This document shows positions 48,568 through 57,257 of a stretch of 60,956 nt of DNA, one piece after another. The stretch is from Desulfovibrio sp. OttesenSCG-928-G15 (GTDB lineage: Bacteria; Desulfobacterota; Desulfovibrionia; Desulfovibrionales; Desulfovibrionaceae). The notes under the pieces were generated by a model. The model ran no database searches, was not told the origin of the DNA, and worked only from the letters and a program-made list of their open reading frames with translations. A program made the position numbers and the translations under genes. The first letter of the stretch is position 1. Each line of letters starts with the position of its first letter. Location of the stretch: contig JAJDIC010000002.1 in assembly GCA_030266525.1 (NCBI GenBank), positions 1-60,956 of the forward strand. Direction: 5' to 3'.

Positions 48568-50070
48568 GTGATTCTCAATTTTGCAGAAAAACTCAAAGAA
48601 TCATTTATCTCTGTGGCCCCGGTCATGTTACTGGTTATTTTTACCCACCTTTTCCTTGCCCCCCTTAGCGACGGGCAGTTCATCCAATTTCTCGTGGGCG
48701 GCGTTCTGCTTATTGTCGGACTCGGCATTTTTTTGATGGGCGCGGATATAGGTATGGTCCCCTTCGGCCAGAGGGTCGGGTCTGCCCTGACCCGCAAACG
48801 CAATCTGCCCATGCTTGTTACCGCCGCCTTTATCATCGGCTTTGCCATAACCATTGCCGAGCCGGATGTGCAGGTACTGGCAAACCAGGTAAGCGGTGCC
48901 TGCCCGGACATCAACAAAACCACGCTGCTAATCATGATTGCCGTGGGTGTGGGCCTGTTTCTGGTTCTCGGCGCTGTGCGCACCGTTATGCAACTGCCGC
49001 TTCGCTGGCTGCTGATCTTTTTTTACGGGCTGGTCTTTGCCGCCTGTGCCTTTGTAGACCCGGCTTTTATCGGCATAGCCTTTGACTCGGGCGGAGCAAC
49101 CACCGGACCGATTACCGTGCCCTTTATCATGGCCATGGGCCTGGGTATTGCCGCTACCATCAAAAAGTCGGAGGGCGATGACAGCAGCTTCGGTATGGTC
49201 GGCCTTGCCTCTGTCGGTCCCATAGCCGCTGTGGCAGCCCTTGGCCTTATTTCCGGGGCCAACGTAAACATGGCCGCGCCGGTAGAAGACATGGAGGTGG
49301 AAGTCGCCCTCCCGCTTGTAGACCATTTTTTAAGCCTCCTTCCGCATATTGTTTACGAAATGTTCATGGCCCTGGCCCCTTTGCTGGTCATTTTTCTGTT
49401 TTTCCAGTTCACCCTGCTCCGCCTGCCCGCCCAGCAGGTAAAAAGAATGATTCTCGGTCTCCTGTACGCCCTGATCGGCCTGATTATTTTCATGACCGGG
49501 GTTAACGGCGGCTTTTCGCCCGCGGGGCTTTCTCTTGGGCAGGGGCTTGGTGAGCTTGGGGGAGGAGGCAAGCTGTTGCCGCTGGGCTTTGTGCTCGGCG
49601 CAGTTGTAGTGCTGGCCGAACCGGCGGTGTGGGTGCTTACCCAACAGGTGGAAGACGTTTCCGGCGGTTATATCCGGCGTTCCATCATGTTGGCCGCCCT
49701 TTCGCTGAGCATTGCCCTGGCTGTGACGTTGGGTATGATCCGGGTTATTTCCGGCATGAGCATCTGGTATATGCTGTTGCCCGGTTACGGTCTGGCACTC
49801 GGCCTGACCTTTTTCTGCCCGAAGCTTTTTACCGCCATTGCCTTTGACTCGGGGGGGGTAGCTTCCGGCCCCATGTCTACCACCTTTGTATTATCGCTTA
49901 CCCTTGGCGCGTCCATAGCTCTGGGCGGCAACCCCCTTGAAGACGCCTTCGGCATGATTGCCATGATTGCCATGGCTCCGCTGATAACCATACAGATACT
50001 TGGTATTGCTGTTAAAATTATGGAAAAAAGAAACAGGGACAAAATTGCTGCAAAAGGGAAAGCACAATGA
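48568..50070 (+). CDS. DUF1538 family membrane protein (putative transporter), internally duplicated
   Basis: 500 residues, about 12 membrane helices. The two halves are direct repeats: AEPDVQVLANQV at 97-108 matches AEPAVWVLTQQV at 350-361, and FDSGGATTGP at 172 matches FDSGGVASGP at 426, both offset by about 253 residues. Conserved Glu-Pro and Asp-Ser-Gly-Gly inside membrane helices suggest a transport path. DUF1538 has no assigned substrate that I know of. The start is GTG 48568 with AGGAA upstream. The last codons overlap the ATG of a tandem PII gene, so regulation by that protein is likely. Confidence 0.85.
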   Translation: MILNFAEKLKESFISVAPVMLLVIFTHLFLAPLSDGQFIQFLVGGVLLIVGLGIFLMGADIGMVPFGQRVGSALTRKRNLPMLVTAAFIIGFAITIAEPDVQVLANQVSGACPDINKTTLLIMIAVGVGLFLVLGAVRTVMQLPLRWLLIFFYGLVFAACAFVDPAFIGIAFDSGGATTGPITVPFIMAMGLGIAATIKKSEGDDSSFGMVGLASVGPIAAVAALGLISGANVNMAAPVEDMEVEVALPLVDHFLSLLPHIVYEMFMALAPLLVIFLFFQFTLLRLPAQQVKRMILGLLYALIGLIIFMTGVNGGFSPAGLSLGQGLGELGGGGKLLPLGFVLGAVVVLAEPAVWVLTQQVEDVSGGYIRRSIMLAALSLSIALAVTLGMIRVISGMSIWYMLLPGYGLALGLTFFCPKLFTAIAFDSGGVASGPMSTTFVLSLTLGASIALGGNPLEDAFGMIAMIAMAPLITIQILGIAVKIMEKRNRDKIAAKGKAQ

Positions 50071-50765
50071 CAATATCATTCAAACCGGCCAAACTGTTCA
50101 GCTGCCTTGTGGGCAGACATAAAGCCGAACTGCTCGTTCAGGCGGCCAAATCGGCAGGAGCACGTGGCGGCACTATTTGTTATGGCAGAAGCGTGGGTGA
50201 AAGCAAACTGCTGCAAGCCCTTTCTTTAGCCGATGTGCAGCAGGAAATGGTCTTTTTTCTTGTAAGCGATGAAGCAAACAGCGTTATTCAGGCAGTTGCC
50301 AAGGCTGCGCTGGAAAATCCCAAAAAACTTTCCGGCTATGCCAGCGTAATTGAAGTGCCGCGCATGATGATGCGCACCGCCGCTACACCCGGCATTGAAA
50401 CTCAAAATCAACCCAAGGATAACGGGAGCAGCCAAATGAATTCCGGTCATCAGCTTGTCACTGTGATTACAAACTCCGGCTACGCGGACGACATCATGGC
50501 TGCGGCCAGAAGCGCCGGGGCAACAGGCGGCACCATTCTAACCGCCAGAGGCACCGGAACAGAGGAAGACGTGAAATTTTTCGGCATAAGCCTTGTACCG
50601 GAAAAAGAAATGCTGCTCATCGTTGTAGATGACACTAAGGTTGATACCATTGTCAGCGCCATCCAAAGCGTACCCAAACTCAATGAACCGGGCGGCGGCA
50701 TTGTTTATACCACCAGAGTAGAACAGTTCTTTGTGCTGGGAAAGGATACGCCCCTGGAATATTAA
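50067..50765 (+). CDS. Tandem PII-like regulatory protein
   Basis: 232 residues made of two PII-like (GlnB-fold) domains, about 8-98 and 128-228. The turn motif GARGGTI (G34-G35-T36) in the first aligns with GATGGTI (G154-G155-T156) in the second, 120 residues apart; both have the beta-alpha-beta pattern (FFLVSDEANSVIQAVAKA; LLIVVDDTKVDTIVSAIQS). PII proteins bind ATP/ADP or other nucleotides and gate transporters. Four-base overlap with the DUF1538 gene implies joint action. The classical uridylylation tyrosine loop is not recognisable. Confidence 0.85.
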   Translation: MTISFKPAKLFSCLVGRHKAELLVQAAKSAGARGGTICYGRSVGESKLLQALSLADVQQEMVFFLVSDEANSVIQAVAKAALENPKKLSGYASVIEVPRMMMRTAATPGIETQNQPKDNGSSQMNSGHQLVTVITNSGYADDIMAAARSAGATGGTILTARGTGTEEDVKFFGISLVPEKEMLLIVVDDTKVDTIVSAIQSVPKLNEPGGGIVYTTRVEQFFVLGKDTPLEY

Positions 50766-50837
50766 GGCTCCTCTGCCGATTCCGGGAATACTCTGTCATA
50801 AAGTCAAGTTGCTCTCTCTCAAAAGAAGATTGTAAAA

Positions 50838-50869
50838 AAGACTGCAAAACCTCTTGGTCTTGCAGTCTT
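50838..50869. terminator. Hairpin between convergent PII gene and pagP
   Basis: AAGACTGCAA (50838-50847) pairs with TTGCAGTCTT (50860-50869); the loop can add ACC/GGT. Lies 70 bp after the PII stop; A-run on the left side suits leftward termination as well. Confidence 0.6.
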
Positions 50870-51030
50870 CAGGCTTCAAGCATACCGAATTTTGACATAC
50901 GTATTCCGTGCCGAAATCTCCCCACAATACAAAGCACACGGCAATGACACCGACTCTCGCTGCACGGGGTCAGGAAACAAGCTGCGGAGTGTACCGTACT
51001 CTGCTCTCCTGCCTTACAATGCGTATAGTT

Positions 51031-51885
51031 TTAATCAATATGCCAGCGTAGCCAGGTAAAGAGCACATTACCGTCGTTATGACCACCGGGAATATAAGCA
51101 GCCTGCACAGAAATATCTTTATATTCAAGGCTAACGACAGGCAGGGGAAGGGGCAGTGGGATGTAATAATACTCATACCTGCCCGTGACACCAAGAGTGA
51201 ATCCTGCCCCTAGCGCGAAATCTTTTTGTTCGCCGGGTCGCCAGTTTTTGACGAAGGCATATCCGCCATACGGCTCGAACTTGTCATAGGAATCCATGAA
51301 GCCCATAATATACAAAGAGTGCCAATCGCCATCCTCGTCAGTTATGGATTTACCTATGCCAAACCCCCAGGGATTTTCATTGTATTGACGGACTTTGTCC
51401 TTGTCGTACATCAGACGGTTGTGCCAAGAATAAGCGGGGATATAAATATCATATTTACCCGAGCGCCACGTTTGTTTCACGCGCTTCATCCAATTGGAGA
51501 AAATCCCGGTCTCCTCTTCGCCAACGGTATTGGCGGGAGGCAAATTTTCCGATGGCTTCTGGGCCATGGGGCTATGCGCGGAAAAACGTAATCCCTGTTT
51601 ACCGTTTGACCCGGAAAAAGAAGAGAGCGAAGAGGATTGGGGTCGGATGCTCTGCCCCGCGTCTTTACGTACAAGCCCGGACACGGTTGTGCTTTGCACC
51701 TGCGAACCGTACCCGCTCTTTTCTTGTATACCAGAAAGGGCGGCCCACGAGTCGGGAACCGGCAACAGTGCGGGAACCAACAGCAGTGAAAGAAGAGTAA
51801 AAAAGTAGCGTACCGAATTCATGGCTCCAAGTTTATACAATGAACGGTTTTCTTTCAAGTCTGTCGAAAGGAGATGAAAAAGCAT
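51031..51885 (-). CDS. pagP: Lipid A palmitoyltransferase PagP with N-terminal linker
   Basis: Outer-membrane beta-barrel that moves palmitate from phospholipid to lipid A. The last ~165 residues match PagP closely: catalytic H155 (AYSWHNRLMYDKD), D198 and S199 (GFMDSYDKFEPYGGY), with the same 43-residue spacing as E. coli H33-D76-S77; C-terminus YIPGGHNDGNVLFTWLRW. Between the signal peptide (about 22-48) and the barrel lies a Ser/Gln-rich linker of about 85 residues not found in E. coli PagP. ATG 51885 has GGAGG five bases upstream; ATG 51822 would start right at the signal peptide. Confidence 0.88.
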   Translation of the reverse strand: MLFHLLSTDLKENRSLYKLGAMNSVRYFFTLLSLLLVPALLPVPDSWAALSGIQEKSGYGSQVQSTTVSGLVRKDAGQSIRPQSSSLSSFSGSNGKQGLRFSAHSPMAQKPSENLPPANTVGEEETGIFSNWMKRVKQTWRSGKYDIYIPAYSWHNRLMYDKDKVRQYNENPWGFGIGKSITDEDGDWHSLYIMGFMDSYDKFEPYGGYAFVKNWRPGEQKDFALGAGFTLGVTGRYEYYYIPLPLPLPVVSLEYKDISVQAAYIPGGHNDGNVLFTWLRWHID

Positions 51886-52225
51886 TATTCCTCCGGTATC
51901 GTCGACGGCTGAACGGTGTGACATCAACCACCTCAAGCCCATACTTTTTTAGAGAGTGTCGACACGAGTGTAGATTTTGTCACCAGGAGGGAGTTAACTC
52001 TTTCGCCCATGACTTCCCGGGGGTTCTGTGCAACGCGGGCAAGGGACAAAAGACATCTCGTGACTACACTATCCAGGGCTGTATTCAATGGATTGAGAGC
52101 CGGGCTGTTTCACCAGCCTCGCCCGAGGATGGGAGAGTATACTATAAATTCAACGAGTTGACGGTCTTTGCCCTGAGATTAAAGCAAAGCTTCCATAAAA
52201 ATGGTCGCCCTACGCAACTTAGAGC
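51886..52225. other. Intergenic region pagP / tRNA genes
   Basis: No supported gene. Contains palindromes GTGTCGACAC (51956-51965) and GAGTTAACTC (about 51991-52000), either of which could be a regulatory site for pagP, which is transcribed away from here. A 129-codon open frame crosses the region but has no ribosome-binding site or family resemblance. Confidence 0.4.
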
Positions 52226-52256
52226 TTGACGAATGGCCGATCTTCCTTCATATACA
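52226..52256 (+). promoter_or_regulatory. Candidate promoter of the tRNA-Gly/tRNA-Cys unit
   Basis: TTGACG (52226-52231) and TATACA (52251-52256), 19-base spacer, ending 13 bases before the tRNA-Gly 5' end. Spacing is slightly long. Confidence 0.4.
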
Positions 52257-52269
52257 ACTCTCTGTTTCT

Positions 52270-52349
<80 letters not shown>

Positions 52350-52506
52350 TCTGTTCTCCCAATGAAGTATTTCGCCATGCAAATATGCTTATACGGTTGA
52401 AATGCTTTGATATTGGGAAGCGAAATGTAGCAACGTCCGTGAGATTGGCGTAAGCGAGCTTTGTTTGCCGTAAAGCGACTATTTCAAAACGCATGCTATA
52501 CGTTGG

Positions 52507-52580
<74 letters not shown>

Positions 52581-52600
52581 GAAAATTTGCTCCGTCAGCT

Positions 52601-52652
52601 GGAGTACCTCACTAATAGAGTGCAACCTTGCCAAGGCTGCACTCTATTTTTT
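52601..52652 (+). terminator. Rho-independent terminator containing a tRNA-Gly fragment
   Basis: AATAGAGTGCA (52614-52624) pairs with TGCACTCTATT (52638-52648), followed by a T-run to about 52652; the loop folds further (CCTT/AAGG). Bases 52601-52636 match tRNA-Gly 52273-52308 at 32 of 36 positions, so the hairpin top is the copied anticodon arm. Confidence 0.85.
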
Positions 52653-52743
52653 TTCGCTGATACATTGGCCTGCGCTGGCCTTCATAGTACACCGGCCACT
52701 TTCCAGAATCCGGAAAAGAGCAATACGTACTCGGAGCCACGCC

Positions 52744-55158
52744 CTACTGTGAGGCTTGATCCGGCAGCGTCTTTATGCACATGATGCGGTAAGTGCCGTC
52801 GTGCTCTTCAACTCCATGCGTGTCGTGCCCGAATCCGGGAAAGCGTCTGTCAAAGTCCTCAAGACTTTTGAGGTAGCTCAGGTATGGGCCATTCAGGGCT
52901 TTCGCATTTTCTCCTGGCATGAGAAGCGGTATGCCTGGCGGATACGGTACAACACCCGTGGCGACAACAGCCCCGCCTTTTTTCTGTCCCATCTCTTCCA
53001 GAGTAAGACTCTCAACATTATCAAGCACCAGTTGTTCGTAAGCATCTGCCGGAATCAGCCTGGCTTCGGGCAAGGAGGAAAAGGCCGCGGCAAGCTTATC
53101 CGGCATACGCAGTTCGCCGATTGTCGAAAACATGATGCCGCAAAGGTCTTTCAAGCCCATACCGGCGTAGTTCGCATGGTCGTCAAGCAAGCCCGGCAGG
53201 ACTTTGGTGAGCGGCGCGTTTGCATCGTAATCCCGTTTAAATTCAAGCAGGGCGTTCAGCAGCGTACCCCACTTCCCCTTGGTTATTCCGGGTGAAAAGA
53301 GGAACAGCATGGTAAACTCCTGCGTTTTTTCCGCTACAATGCCCTTTTCGGCAAGGTAGCGGGAAACAACATACGCGGGAATTCCCGTATCGGCCAAAGT
53401 CCCGTCTGCCTTCATGCCGGGAGTGATCAGAGTCACTTTGATGGGGTCGAGCATGGCGTAGCCGCTTTCAAGGCTGTCAAAGCCGTGCCAGTCATCGCCG
53501 GAGCGCAGCATCCAGGGGGCAGCCTCAGCAGCCAGGAACCCCTGGGGGGCATTGGCAAAGGGTATTTCATCGCCCTGGTAGTGGACAGTTTCCGGCTGCC
53601 AGCAGTTGAAGAACCAGTCGTTGCGTTTTGTAAAATCGGCTTGTGTCTGAGCAATGACCTGCCGGAACTTTATCGCTTCCAATATGCTGTCTGCCAACAT
53701 ATCCCTTCCGCCGGGGCCGTCCATAATGGCCGCACTCACATCGTTCGAGGCAATGATGGGATACAGGGGCGAAGTAGTGGCGTGCATCATGTAGGCCTCG
53801 TTAAAACGGGCATGTTCCAGAGGTTTGCGCCCTTGGCGGACGTGAATGAGCGAAGCCTGGGAAAGGGCTGCCAGCAATTTGTGGGTAGAATGCGTGGCAA
53901 AAATTGTCGGCTTGTCCGGTGTGTGGTCCTGAATGTCGCCGGACATGGCGAATCTGCCGTTGTAGATGGGGTTAAAGCGTGCGTAGCCGTACCACGCCTC
54001 GTCAAAATGCATACGGTCCACGCTTTTTCCGAGCAGGTCGGATACGCGGTTCACGTCATACAAAAGGCCATCGTATGTGGAATTGGTGATAACGCCGAGT
54101 ACGGGCGTTTTGCTCTTTCCCATAGGGGTCAGCGGGCTTGCGGCAATGCTGCCTGCTATGGCACCTGGAGCGAGACGCTCCGGCGGGATGGGGCCAATAA
54201 TGCCGTACCGGTTGCGCGTGGGGGGCATCCAGACAGGAACGGCCCCACTCATGATGGCAGCATGCTCCAACGATTTATGACAGTTTCGGTCAATAAGCGC
54301 CAGTTGCCCGCGGGCCACGTTGGCGGTAAAAATAATGCGGTTGGACGTGGAGGAACCGTTGGTCACAGTATAGGAACGATGGGAGCCGAAAACCCGTGCG
54401 ATGTACTCCTCACTCTCGCCCATGGCGCCGGAATGGTCGAGCATGGACCCCAGGTCCGCAACAGAGATCGAAAGGTCGGAGCGCAGCAAGGGTTTACCGA
54501 AATAGTGCTGAAAAGCCCAACCCGCCGGAGTTTTCAGAAAAGCGGCCCCTCCATTGTGTCCCGGAGTGTGCCAGGAGTAGGAATAGGTCTGGGCGTAAGC
54601 CAACAGCTTGTGAAACATGGGCGGCAGCACAGTTTCCCGATAACGCTCTACTTCGGCCAAAACCCGACCGCTGAGGAAGTCTGGCGCGTTTTCGGGCATC
54701 CAGATAAAATCGTTGGCCAGCCGCATAACCTCAATGGGAATGGCGTCCGCGGTAACCGTTTCCGACGCGAGAAATACCGGTATGTCCGCGTTGCGCATGC
54801 GCAGTTCCCGCAGCATTGCGGCGACAGCGCCATCACTCGATCCGGCCGGGTCTTTTTCCCCGTTCATGTCCCAACTTACAACAAGGCATTGTATTGAGGG
54901 GTCAGAGGCGAGTCTGTCCCGCGCATCGGTAATGCTGGCTGTTGTACTTACTTCAATGGATTTTTGCTTCAAGGCGCGAATTATTTCGTCAAGGGCCTGC
55001 CCCACTGCCGTAGGTTGCCCCGCCTCCTGGTGCGCCACCAGCACCCGCATGGGCAGTATGTCGGGATCAATGGTCTGCTTGTAAGAAGAGGCAAATGCCT
55101 GCGGCATGTTGAGAAAAACAAGAAAAATAAGCATAAAGGCGATGGGGGGAATGCGCAT
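52744..55158 (-). CDS. adiA: Arginine decarboxylase, acid-inducible (AdiA) type, with an N-terminal signal peptide
   Basis: Pyridoxal-phosphate enzyme of the Orn/Lys/Arg decarboxylase family, 804 residues. Residues 1-26 form a classical Sec signal (MRIPP, hydrophobic IAFMLIFLVFLN, then AFA). Then come the wing domain (about 36-150), the PLP domain (cofactor lysine K427 in THSTHKLLAALSQAS, HFDEAWYGYARFNPIY) and the C-terminal domain (SWHTPGHNGG earlier; KWGTLLNALLEFKRDYDANA, GFGHDTHG). The motifs resemble E. coli AdiA most, making agmatine and CO2 while using a proton. A signal peptide is not normal for this family. ATG 55158 has GGAG eight bases upstream; the longer frame to 55404 is unlikely. 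No antiporter gene nearby. Confidence 0.85.
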   Translation of the reverse strand: MRIPPIAFMLIFLVFLNMPQAFASSYKQTIDPDILPMRVLVAHQEAGQPTAVGQALDEIIRALKQKSIEVSTTASITDARDRLASDPSIQCLVVSWDMNGEKDPAGSSDGAVAAMLRELRMRNADIPVFLASETVTADAIPIEVMRLANDFIWMPENAPDFLSGRVLAEVERYRETVLPPMFHKLLAYAQTYSYSWHTPGHNGGAAFLKTPAGWAFQHYFGKPLLRSDLSISVADLGSMLDHSGAMGESEEYIARVFGSHRSYTVTNGSSTSNRIIFTANVARGQLALIDRNCHKSLEHAAIMSGAVPVWMPPTRNRYGIIGPIPPERLAPGAIAGSIAASPLTPMGKSKTPVLGVITNSTYDGLLYDVNRVSDLLGKSVDRMHFDEAWYGYARFNPIYNGRFAMSGDIQDHTPDKPTIFATHSTHKLLAALSQASLIHVRQGRKPLEHARFNEAYMMHATTSPLYPIIASNDVSAAIMDGPGGRDMLADSILEAIKFRQVIAQTQADFTKRNDWFFNCWQPETVHYQGDEIPFANAPQGFLAAEAAPWMLRSGDDWHGFDSLESGYAMLDPIKVTLITPGMKADGTLADTGIPAYVVSRYLAEKGIVAEKTQEFTMLFLFSPGITKGKWGTLLNALLEFKRDYDANAPLTKVLPGLLDDHANYAGMGLKDLCGIMFSTIGELRMPDKLAAAFSSLPEARLIPADAYEQLVLDNVESLTLEEMGQKKGGAVVATGVVPYPPGIPLLMPGENAKALNGPYLSYLKSLEDFDRRFPGFGHDTHGVEEHDGTYRIMCIKTLPDQASQ

Positions 55159-55200
55159 ACTGTAGCTCCTCACGTTGCGGTGCTGTCGAGAATGGCTCCA

Positions 55201-55229
55201 AATATATGCCGTTTTTCCGGCCTGTACAA
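55201..55229 (-). promoter_or_regulatory. Candidate promoter of adiA
   Basis: On the minus strand TTGTAC (55229-55224), 17-base spacer, TATATT (55206-55201), about 43 bases before the start codon. Good -10, weak -35. Confidence 0.45.
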
Positions 55230-55431
55230 CTCGCTTTTTAGCGTGGATATCCCTTCTTCTTTCAGAATGGATTCGGAAGTATCGAAAAGGCTGGCCCCTG
55301 ACGCATGCCGCCTTGCACCTTGCGATTGACGCTTTGAAACCGAACACGATACCATTGGTAAAAAACGGCGGGCAACTGGTCCCAAAGCCGGTCGAACGTT
55401 GCAAAGACCGAAAATGAAACCTGGATTATTT

Positions 55432-55437
55432 TATAAT
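55432..55437 (+). promoter_or_regulatory. Candidate -10 box upstream of the CGGC gene
   Basis: A perfect TATAAT 40 bases before the start codon, in the 318-bp divergent gap with adiA. No good -35 at 16-18 bases. Confidence 0.3.
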
Positions 55438-55476
55438 GTCAGCAAAACAAAAATGCCTAAAAGGATGGAGTGCAAC

Positions 55477-55806
55477 ATGAAAAAAGTTGGGATAATCCGC
55501 TGTCAGCAAACAGAAGATATGTGCCCAGGCACTACGGATTTCAAAACTGCGGCTTCCGGAAAGCTTGCCTTTGAGCCTTTCGGGGCCTGTGAAATTGTGG
55601 GCTTCGTCACCTGTGGCGGCTGCCCCGGGAAAAAAGCCGTCACGCGGGCCAAAATGCTTGTGGAGCGCGGCGCAGAAGTGGTCTTCCTGGCTTCCTGTAT
55701 TAAAAAGGGCAACCCCATCGGTATGCCCTGTCCCAATTACGAAGCCATGAAAGCGGCTATTGAAAAGAAAATAGAAACCATCCCGGTTGTGGACTGGACA
55801 CATTGA
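55477..55806 (+). CDS. CGGC-domain protein
   Basis: 109-residue cytoplasmic protein of the CGGC domain family: KKVGIIRCQQTEDMCPGTTD at the start, the name-giving VTCGGCPGKKAV near residue 48, AEVVFLASCIKKGNPIGMPC further on. The conserved cysteines suggest metal binding; function unknown, but common in anaerobes. GGAG six bases before ATG 55477. Divergent from adiA. Confidence 0.85.
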   Translation: MKKVGIIRCQQTEDMCPGTTDFKTAASGKLAFEPFGACEIVGFVTCGGCPGKKAVTRAKMLVERGAEVVFLASCIKKGNPIGMPCPNYEAMKAAIEKKIETIPVVDWTH

Positions 55807-55813
55807 GTCGAGC

Positions 55814-55915
55814 GGCTCCGTGCAGTTTGTCGTAGCCTGCCTCACGGAGCCGGATAAACGCGTCATATACTTGTGCCCCGAGTGCCTTTTGTCGCTGGCT
55901 TCGGGGCTTTTTTTT
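55814..55915 (+). terminator. Two hairpins after the CGGC gene, the second with a U-tract
   Basis: First stem GGCTCCGTG (55814-55822) with CACGGAGCC (55843-55851). Second stem GCCCCGA..GCC (55875-55886) with GGC.TCGGGGC (55897-55907), followed by eight T (55908-55915), a textbook intrinsic terminator. Confidence 0.8.
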
Positions 55916-56043
55916 CATTCCGGCACAGCCGACGTAATTCCCAGGCTCCTTGTGTTCAGACCTTGTTCAGCGTAAGTCATCGTCATACTGCTTGCCCGAT
56001 TATTTCACCAGTTGGCAAGCGGACAACCGCCCCAGGACGCCGT

Positions 56044-57221
56044 ATGATCAGCCGTTCGCGATATATGCTTCTCAATGCCTATCATATCCTGATAGACGGT
56101 CTGTTCGATTCCATTCCCATCCTTCTTGCTTTCATGATCCTGACCTTTGATGTGAATGAATCGGCCGTCGGCCTTATCGTCTCTCTTGGAACAGCCCTTG
56201 GCACGGCAGCCGGACTGGGAACACTTGTTCTTGCCCGTACCCTCAAGTTCACGCACATCACGGCGCTGGTAACCGCCGTATACGGCGCCGGTTTTGTGGC
56301 CGCCGCATTTTCCGGCGGTATTATGAGCGCCGGAATATGTTTTGCTCTGGCCATGACCGGGCACAGCATTTTTCACAACATCAGTTTTTCCTACATTACC
56401 CGGAATACAGAGCGCCAAAAACTGGGCCGGGTTATGGGCGACTTCATTGCCATTGGCGATGTCGGCAGAATTCCGCTTGTTTCCCTGGCGGCTTTTGCTG
56501 CCGCGTATACCTTTGCCGGACTACCCGGCTGGAAGCTTGTCTGCTTTTGCTACGGGGCCATCGCTCTGTGTGCGGCACTCGGGCTTTTGCCCATGCAAGA
56601 CGAAGACGCCCCACAAAAAACTGACCCTTGCGAAAAAAAAACAATACCTCCCCTCTTTTGCCCTGCTGAAAGAACGGGACGTTCTGCTCTCCATGCTGGC
56701 AAGCGTGCTTAACGCCTTCAGCAACGAGCGGGTTTTCACCTTCCTCCCTCTTTTGCTGCTGGCAAAAGGCATTGACCCGACCATCATCGGCACCTTTGCA
56801 CTCGGCTTCACCGCCGGATCTTTTTTAGGAAAAATGGCCTGCGGCAGATTTATTGACTCTTACGGCTCCCGCAAGGTATTTGTTTTTGCCGAACTGCTGC
56901 TCACGATTTTACTCTGCATCTTGCTCATGACAGACAGTCTTGCGCTGATTGTCATTATTGCCCTCGTTTTGGGCATTGTAACCAAGGGCACCATTCCTGT
57001 TGTACAAACCATCATTATTGAACCGGTCAGCAAATCCGGCGCGTTTGACGATATTTTTTCCATAAATTCCTTTGTACGCGGTATTACAAACATGCTCACC
57101 CCCCCTGATTTTCGGCCTGATGGCCGCATGGTGGGGCATGAACAGCGTCTATCTGCTTATGGCCGTGGTTGCCGCGCTTGCGGTCATTCCTGTATGGCTG
57201 ATGCGTAAACCTGAAAAATAA
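56044..57221 (+). pseudogene. MFS transporter gene with two +1 frameshifts
   Basis: The coding sequence is continuous only if one base is removed at each of two homopolymers: A9 at 56633-56641 and C7 at 57099-57105. The repaired product has 391 residues, about 12 membrane helices and a normal MFS ending (VYLLMAVVAALAVIPVWLMR then KPEK). First frame 56044-56640: MISRSRYMLLNAYHILIDGL; second frame: QYLPSFALLKERDVLLSMLA; third: LIFGLMAAWWGMNS. AGGA six bases before ATG. It could be a real pseudogene, a phase-variable gene, or an assembly artefact. The substrate is not predictable. crcB follows 36 bp later. Confidence 0.8.
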
Positions 57222-57257
57222 ACAGCTCGCACCCGCTTATCAAGGAGCGAATATTCC

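Noticed and set aside
51840..52229. 129-codon frame on + strand between pagP and tRNA-Gly
   Set aside because: No ribosome-binding site, no similarity, overlaps the 5' end of pagP.
52497..52502. TATACG as a -10 for tRNA-Cys
   Set aside because: It ends only four bases before the mature tRNA, too close for its own promoter.
57222..57257. Fluoride riboswitch upstream of crcB
   Set aside because: The gap is only 36 bp and lacks the conserved motif.
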